From: JBGSMF01 sp964651475
GTDB lineage: Bacteria; Chloroflexota; Anaerolineae; Fen-1058
Direction of reading: 5' to 3'
Assembly: GCA_964651475.1 (NCBI GenBank)
Contig: CAZYXV010000012.1
Coordinates: 60,209 to 124,208 of the forward strand
Length of the DNA: 64,000 nucleotides
This document shows, piece by piece, positions 59,850 through 64,000 of this stretch. The translations under genes and the position numbers were made by a program. The notes under the pieces are model-generated. The model ran no database searches, had not been told where the DNA came from, and was given only the letters and a program-made list of their open reading frames with translations. The first letter of the stretch is position 1. Each line of letters begins with the position of its first letter.

Positions 59850-61190
59850 ATGTCATCTCCAGCTTTTGTTCCCTCCCCTGATGTGAGCGCCATCCTCCAC
59901 GCGCTGCTGGATATTTGCGAGCGGCGCAATTTGCCTTCATTCCTTCGGCTTCGCTCCCTGGCCTGCCGTCCAGGGCAGGCAGGCCAGGCCTCGTCCCTTC
60001 CAGGTGTGGGAGAGGGAAAAGTAATGTACCGAACGATTCGCTGTGACGTGCAGGCCATGACGTTGCCTGGCTATCACAGCCAGGTTGATCCCAATCCGCG
60101 CCAGGTCGCCAACGAGCAGTTGACGGCGTTGGAACAGCAAGGCTATGTGCGTTTGATTTGGCTGCCGGGCCAGGAAAACCACTTGCTTGCTTCCATTTTG
60201 CTCGCGCCTGAATGCGCTGACGAACTATTCGCCTGGCTGAACCGCACACCCCTTGCCGCGCAACGAGCCTCTCTGCGCGACGTGCTGCTCGGCGAACGCT
60301 TTCGTTTTAAAGATTGGCGCTTGCGCGCAGTGGAGCACACGCTGGCCCAATTGCGCGAAGGCAAATCGCCCGCGCCATTCAGCCTGACCGATCAAGATTT
60401 CAACCGCGACGTGTTGACGGCGCTGCGCGCATTGAGCGAGGTGCGCGAAGAAACGCCTTATCGGGTTTTTAGCGTGCGCGTGTTCAATGACAGCAAGCGC
60501 TTCGAGTTGCTCAAAGGCGCGCTGGTCACATTGGCGCGGCGCCATCAAGCCGAGTGGACCGACCTGTCCGATGGCGAGTTGTTGCGCGAAGTGGGCCTGG
60601 TGGCAAATCCGAACCACCTGTATTTGTACGGCCCCTGGCGCTTGGTGGATGAGAGCGGTCAGGTTCTTTCGCTGGGCGAATTTTATCCGTCGGTTGGTGT
60701 GCCGGCGGCGCAGGCTGCGCGCGTACAGCATGTGGATGTTGCCGCTGCTTCCCGCGTGGTGTGCGTGGAAAATCAGACGACGTTTTACGAATTGGTGCGC
60801 CGCGAAAGCGAGGGATTGGCGGCGCTGTGCTTGTGGGGCAATCCGTCCCCGGCTTGCCGGCACTTGTTGCGCTGCCTGATCCAGACTTGCCCGGAGCATG
60901 TACCCTTGTTGGTGTGGGCCGACCTGGATTACGGCGGGCTAAACATCCTGGCGCAACTGCGCAAAATCAGCCCGCGCTTCCAGCCATACCGCATGGACAT
61001 TCCCACGCTCGACGCACACGCGTTGTGGGGCAAGCCGCTCACCCGCGCCGACGAGAAAAATCTGACGCGCCTGGCGCAGCATCCGTTGCTGGCCGATATG
61101 CGCCCGGTTATCGAGCACATGCTGGCAAGGGGAATCAAGTTGGAACAGGAAGGGATTCCGGCGGCGGGCCAGGTTCCGCTAGCGAGATAA
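59850..61190 (+). CDS. jetD: Wadjet anti-plasmid system nuclease JetD
   Basis: 446 aa from ATG 59850. An N-terminal DUF3322-like region is followed by a DUF2220/Toprim domain (topoisomerase VI A-like) with Glu307 in VVCVENQTTFYEL and Asp358/Asp360 in LLVWADLDYGGLNIL, and LEQEGI near the end. JetD is the metal-dependent nuclease that cleaves plasmid DNA bent by JetABC. Its catalytic acidic residues are intact. Residues about 37-46 (LACRPGQAGQ) are encoded by a 30-bp palindrome and look inserted; residues 30-57 seem less conserved than the rest. A 605-aa frame from 59373 is an antisense-like extension through jetC and is rejected. Last gene of the operon. Confidence 0.92.
   Translation: MSSPAFVPSPDVSAILHALLDICERRNLPSFLRLRSLACRPGQAGQASSLPGVGEGKVMYRTIRCDVQAMTLPGYHSQVDPNPRQVANEQLTALEQQGYVRLIWLPGQENHLLASILLAPECADELFAWLNRTPLAAQRASLRDVLLGERFRFKDWRLRAVEHTLAQLREGKSPAPFSLTDQDFNRDVLTALRALSEVREETPYRVFSVRVFNDSKRFELLKGALVTLARRHQAEWTDLSDGELLREVGLVANPNHLYLYGPWRLVDESGQVLSLGEFYPSVGVPAAQAARVQHVDVAAASRVVCVENQTTFYELVRRESEGLAALCLWGNPSPACRHLLRCLIQTCPEHVPLLVWADLDYGGLNILAQLRKISPRFQPYRMDIPTLDAHALWGKPLTRADEKNLTRLAQHPLLADMRPVIEHMLARGIKLEQEGIPAAGQVPLAR
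59958..59987. repeat. 30-bp palindrome in frame inside jetD
   Basis: CTGGCCTGCC (59958-59967) and GGCAGGCCAG (59978-59987), a perfect 10-bp inverted repeat with a 10-nt middle. It falls in frame near the JetD N-terminus. Confidence 0.65.
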
Positions 61191-61364
61191 CGGTTCCCCG
61201 GGCCTGACCCGGCCGGGGCCAGCCAACAGGGCCGCTATGGACTGACAGACTCAGTAGATCCATTTTGGGGTTTGTAGTAACAGCTTTAGCCGGCGAAAGA
61301 ATCGCTAAAGCGGTTACTGCGAACGAGATTCTGCATCTGCTGAGACTTTAGAAAGGAGAAACCA
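61191..61364. repeat. Gap after jetD holding a dispersed GTAAC(A/C)GCTTTAGC hairpin
   Basis: A 14-bp inverted repeat (61277-61290 with 61304-61317, one mismatch) of the GTAAC-GCTTTAGC family found between genes in this phylum. The rest has a CCCCGG/CCGGGG hairpin near 61196 without a T-run. No gene or clear terminator seen. Confidence 0.5.
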
Positions 61365-61868
61365 ATGTCAGACTCGATCCTGATTGCTTATGCGACACGT
61401 TATGGTTCCACGCAAGAGGTCGCCGAAAAGGTCGCGGCGACGCTGCGGGAAGGCGGCCTGTCGGTGGATGTGCAACCCGTCAAACAAGTGCGGACGTTGG
61501 ACGGCTACCGCGCGGTGGTGGTGGGCGCGCCGTTGTATATGTTCGATTGGCTCAAAGAGGCGCGCGACTTTATATCACGGCACCGCGCGGCCCTGGCGAC
61601 GCGGCCCGTGGCGGTTTTCGCCCTCGGCCCGACCGAGGACAAGCAGGAAGACTGGACGGAAACACGGAAGCAACTCGACAAGGTGCTGTCCAAATTCCCC
61701 TGGTTGTCTCCGGTCGCCGTGGAGTTGTTTGGCGGCAAGTTCGACCCGACCCGGTTGACCTTTCCCTACAACCTGGTTCCGGGCCTTAAACGGATGCCCG
61801 TAAACGACATCCGCGATTGGGACGCCATTCGCGCCTGGGCCAACAGTTTGCCCGAAAAGCTCGCCTGA
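61365..61868 (+). CDS. Flavodoxin domain-containing protein
   Basis: 167 aa, AAAGGAG 6 nt before the ATG. FMN phosphate loop ILIAYATRYGSTQEVAEKVA at the N-terminus, then VVVGAPLYMFDWLKEARDF and FALGPTEDKQEDW. The lack of membrane helices and the length fit a HemG/flavodoxin-like protein (protoporphyrinogen oxidase or menaquinone-linked flavodoxin relatives). Substrate unknown. Single gene after the Wadjet operon, separated by repeats, so unlikely to belong to it. Confidence 0.85.
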   Translation: MSDSILIAYATRYGSTQEVAEKVAATLREGGLSVDVQPVKQVRTLDGYRAVVVGAPLYMFDWLKEARDFISRHRAALATRPVAVFALGPTEDKQEDWTETRKQLDKVLSKFPWLSPVAVELFGGKFDPTRLTFPYNLVPGLKRMPVNDIRDWDAIRAWANSLPEKLA

Positions 61869-62130
61869 GACATGTTGGCGCGCCGCTCCGGCATTTCGAG
61901 CCGCCGCTTGCCGGCGACCTCGATTTGGCCGCGCCCTGCGTGCCCACCGGCGTGACGCCCATCAGCACGTACCCGCTCACATTCACCCGCACCCCATGGT
62001 GAGTGTAAGCCGCGTTGAGGAGGGTAGCCGGCGCGTCGCTGGCCGTGAAGCACATCCCCAGCACCGTCCCGCCCCCTGAGTTGTTGAACCCCGCCAGGCA
62101 TATCGGCAACATCACCAACGCGCCCCGCAA
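61869..62130 (-). pseudogene. Possible exported-protein gene remnant upstream of the RHS locus
   Basis: A minus-strand frame starting near 62130 reads MLPICLAGFNNSGGG..., then AYTHHGVRVNVSGYVLMGVTPVGTQGAAK, then runs antisense into the flavodoxin gene. The first ~60 residues look like a signal peptide and beta-rich stretch, but the rest does not look like protein. It starts next to a copy of the 98-bp element that also flanks the RHS gene start. Best seen as a decayed fragment. Confidence 0.25.
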
Positions 62131-62133
62131 AAA

Positions 62134-62231
62134 AGCCCAACACGAATTTGCTCACGGATGGCACGGATGACACGGATTAGGGGGCGCGCCTTTCCATGTG
62201 TCCGTGCCACGCGCAACGTCCGTGTTGGGCT
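62134..62231. mobile_element. 98-bp element with AGCCCAACACG terminal inverted repeats, copy 1
   Basis: Ends AGCCCAACACG (62134-62144) and CGTGTTGGGCT (62221-62231) are perfect inverses. The interior has CTCACGGATG, CACGGATGACACGGATT and CCGTGCCACG. A second copy of 97 bp is at 63815-63911. The size and inverted ends fit a MITE-like element. No target duplication was identified. Confidence 0.6.
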
Positions 62232-62328
62232 GCTGCATTGCTCTCAGTGGGTCAGTAGCTCATTCTCACTTACCGGGAAGAGGCAACAAATAAGAGCCTT
62301 ATTTGAATATTTGAGACTAACCAAAAGG

Positions 62329-62553
62329 CTATTTTTTCTCCATCTGGAGCAATGTCATAAGACTCAAAATATTCACCAACAGAAATCCTATATCTAACAT
62401 GATCAAACTTACAATGCTGCGCCGTTTAGTTTCAGTTATAGCCTCACTATTTTGTTGAGCATGGTTGATTTTCCATAGGCTTAGAGCGCCATAACAAAGA
62501 GAAGCAAGATTTATGATCCATGCTGTCAAGAGCAATATCCAAAAGAGGGTCAC
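62329..62553 (-). CDS. Small membrane protein, candidate RHS immunity protein
   Basis: 74 aa from GTG 62553 (GGAG 7 nt upstream). Two hydrophobic helices (about 3-26 and 47-68) with a short charged loop (NHAQQNSEAITETKRRS) between. Its DNA is much more AT-rich than the window. It lies 58 bp downstream of the RHS tip gene on the same strand, which is where polymorphic toxin immunity genes normally sit. No family recognised. The immunity role is inferred from position and composition only. Confidence 0.6.
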   Translation of the reverse strand: MTLFWILLLTAWIINLASLCYGALSLWKINHAQQNSEAITETKRRSIVSLIMLDIGFLLVNILSLMTLLQMEKK

Positions 62554-62611
62554 TTTGTGTCTCCGTACATTTATTTATAATTGGCCAGGTCTTTTCAAAC
62601 TTGAAATAGAC

Positions 62612-63769
62612 TTATCGGGAAATAAGTGGCATAAAGACATTGTGACTACCTGTTGTATCCCGATGAATCAAGCCATCCAGTTCTGACCATGTCCAGAAAG
62701 CCTCCGCGGCAAGACTGCCCACAGGCCCCACACGGACTTGTGTCCGGGTAGTTGTACCCTCTGATGTTTCCACTGTTAATCGGTCCATAAGTATATTAGT
62801 TTCCCAAGTTACACTACCACCATTTCCCATAGGATCGTTGGCGTGCAAATCCGCCAAAGCATTCCGTAAGTTTGACTGGTCATATGATGTAGCCGCCACA
62901 TCGACGCCAAATGCAATCCCGGCTGGTCCGGCAGCAGCAGGTAGTGTCAGCCCAAGTGCTTGTAATACGGTTATGGCAGACTTGCCAAATACCGTTGTCA
63001 GTATCGCCATTACGAGCCCTCCTTTGCTAGTTTGGTCTAAGGAGCCAATAAGTCTTTGAGCATCTTGAGGGGAAAGTTGCCGTTTGTAGACTGTAACCAT
63101 TGGCACGGTATCTATCTCTTGCTGGATGTCGACCTTGCCTCCATTCATTCCCTTTCGGGCAAAATAGTCCGCCCAGCTTTCGTCGGTACTTTTGTCTCCC
63201 CAATCAACGTGACCTTCAATCCCGCAACTGCCGCCAGCGGTTTCGCCACACTCGCTCGCATGGCCTGTGGGGTCAACATATTTGACAGGATTATTCAGGG
63301 CATAAGCATACCTGTTCAGCGATTGCGGGTTCCCCGGACTTGGGACAATCGTATCCGCGCTGAGGAACCGTCCCACGCGGGGCGAGTACATTCTTGCCCC
63401 ATAGTCGTACAACGAGCCAAGCCCGGCCTCTGATCTCTGGCCTGTATACCGCAAGTCGGTTGGTAGAGAGCCGCTGGCCCACCTCGACTCGCCCCAGGGG
63501 GTGTACAGTTGCCGCGAGTGCTCCACCCCGCTGGAGGTAGCGGCTACGCTGGTGCTGCCCAGGTGATCCCCCAGTAAAAAGCCTGCCCTGGGCTGCGCCC
63601 AGCGCAGGCCAGGGTATACCACATTTGCAGTGGGGGTTTGCGTGCGCACGGCCACGCGCGTGCTGCCTGCGTAATAGTAGCTGCGCCAGGTGATGCCATT
63701 GGGCGGCGTGACCGCCGCGGCTGGCGCGGCATTGCCGGAGCGGGGCTGCTCGCGCACAGGGGCGGTCAC
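62612..63769 (-). CDS. RHS repeat-associated core protein with novel C-terminal toxin tip
   Basis: 385 aa from GTG 63769. The N-terminal ~170 residues are a RHS core: WRSYYYAGSTRVAVR, LLGDHLGSTSVAATSSG, RYTGQRSEAGLGSLYDYGARMYSPRVGRFLSADTIV and LNRYAYALNNPVKYVDPTGH (closing DPTG at 166-169). Residues 171-385 are an unrecognised tip, with a hydrophobic part (about 250-295, TLPAAAGPAGIAFGVDVAAT) and no obvious nuclease motif. The long YD-repeat shell of full RHS toxins is missing, so this is an orphan core-tip cassette. Residues 54-63 are encoded by a palindrome; removing them restores the usual VVY-LLGDHLGS. The small membrane protein follows as candidate immunity. Confidence 0.85.
   Translation of the reverse strand: MTAPVREQPRSGNAAPAAAVTPPNGITWRSYYYAGSTRVAVRTQTPTANVVYPGLRWAQPRAGFLLGDHLGSTSVAATSSGVEHSRQLYTPWGESRWASGSLPTDLRYTGQRSEAGLGSLYDYGARMYSPRVGRFLSADTIVPSPGNPQSLNRYAYALNNPVKYVDPTGHASECGETAGGSCGIEGHVDWGDKSTDESWADYFARKGMNGGKVDIQQEIDTVPMVTVYKRQLSPQDAQRLIGSLDQTSKGGLVMAILTTVFGKSAITVLQALGLTLPAAAGPAGIAFGVDVAATSYDQSNLRNALADLHANDPMGNGGSVTWETNILMDRLTVETSEGTTTRTQVRVGPVGSLAAEAFWTWSELDGLIHRDTTGSHNVFMPLISR
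63582..63608. repeat. 27-bp palindrome in frame inside the RHS core
   Basis: CCTGCCCTGGG (63582-63592) and CCCAGCGCAGG (63598-63608), one mismatch, 5-nt middle. It encodes GLRWAQPRAG between VVYP and FLLGDHLGS, a place where RHS cores normally have no such insert. Confidence 0.65.
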
Positions 63770-63814
63770 GGCTTGTGAGTGATGGGGTGACTTGCGTCAC
63801 ACGCCTGCCAGAGA

Positions 63815-63911
63815 AGCCCAACACGGATTTGCTCACGGATGACACGGATTGAAGCGCGCCCGTCCGTGTAATCGTGTCCGCGTGTACTAACGTGCATAAC
63901 CGTATTGGGCT
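63815..63911. mobile_element. 97-bp element with AGCCCAACACG terminal inverted repeats, copy 2
   Basis: Ends AGCCCAACACG (63815-63825) and CGTATTGGGCT (63901-63911; one mismatch). Same internal CTCACGGATGACACGGATT as copy 1 and nearly the same length. Both copies are followed by a short similar stretch, (C/G)CTCTCAGTGG or CCCTCAGTGG. It lies just upstream of the RHS gene start. From 63912 to the window end nothing else is recognised. Confidence 0.6.
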
Positions 63912-64000
63912 AGAGGGTTGCCCTCAGTGGCGTTAGCGTCTTCAGCTTTCTCTACCGTACATTTTATACTTGAGGGCAGCGTTGGGTCCGGGGTAGCGTA

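Noticed and set aside
1..64000. CRISPR arrays and tRNA/rRNA genes
   Set aside because: No regularly spaced direct repeats and no tRNA or rRNA-like sequences were noticed on reading; small or divergent ones could be missed without a covariance search.

Overview
The window is about 60% GC and densely coded. It reads as a chromosomal segment of a Chloroflexota bacterium (Anaerolineae-like), judged from Thr/Pro-rich lipoprotein linkers, a PASTA kinase with a Chloroflexi-style C-terminal domain, the prkA-DUF444-spoVR operon, and many dispersed palindromic intergenic repeats. The phylum is inferred from gene content, not from an rRNA gene. No tRNA, rRNA or CRISPR array was seen.

Layout. 0-9 kb: a TgpA-like transglutaminase gene (cut by the window edge) and a DUF58 gene, a zinc-ribbon membrane protein, an acyl-CoA ligase behind a consensus promoter, ftsH and a PASTA Ser/Thr kinase. 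9-13 kb: hicB with a 24-codon hicA stump, and two histidine/aromatic ammonia-lyase paralogues, one with Ala-Cys-Gly in place of the cofactor-forming Ala-Ser-Gly. 13-20 kb: the prkA-yhbH-spoVR stress operon, a methyltransferase, and an ECF sigma/zinc anti-sigma pair. 20-29 kb: a ChbG/YdjC-like deacetylase, an AAA ATPase, a class III aminotransferase, a PAP2 phosphatase, a phosphodiesterase, a ROK kinase, DegV and a DUF692 (MNIO) protein. 29-34 kb: mutL and mutS overlapping by 4 bp. 34-37 kb: a three-gene operon of two membrane proteins and an FtsK/SpoIIIE ATPase. 37-45 kb: MalY/PatB, a PAS histidine kinase with a substrate-binding lipoprotein, YjbQ, a cupin-like protein and glmS. 45-54 kb: a lipoprotein, a DUF512 protein, two PlsC acyltransferases, cmk, a pseudouridine synthase and two histidine kinase/receiver hybrids. 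54-61 kb: a complete Wadjet plasmid-defence operon jetABCD with its own HTH gene. 61-64 kb: a flavodoxin, then an RHS toxin tip with a candidate membrane immunity protein.

Three things stand out. First, the glmS leader carries a glmS ribozyme on the minus strand (about 45360-45153) with two extra hairpins inserted in its core and an intrinsic terminator between ribozyme and ORF. Second, palindromic DNA elements resembling intergenic repeats sit in frame inside several ORFs (mutL, jetC, jetD, the RHS gene, and a different repeat tract in the DUF512 gene), comparable to the Rickettsia palindromic elements. Third, several genes have a terminator-like hairpin just upstream of their start codon (DUF58, prkA, patB, glmS), which hints at readthrough or attenuation control.

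The known defence system here is type I Wadjet. The less described candidates are the FtsK-ATPase operon at 34.1-37.1 kb, the modified glmS leader and the RHS tip/immunity pair.
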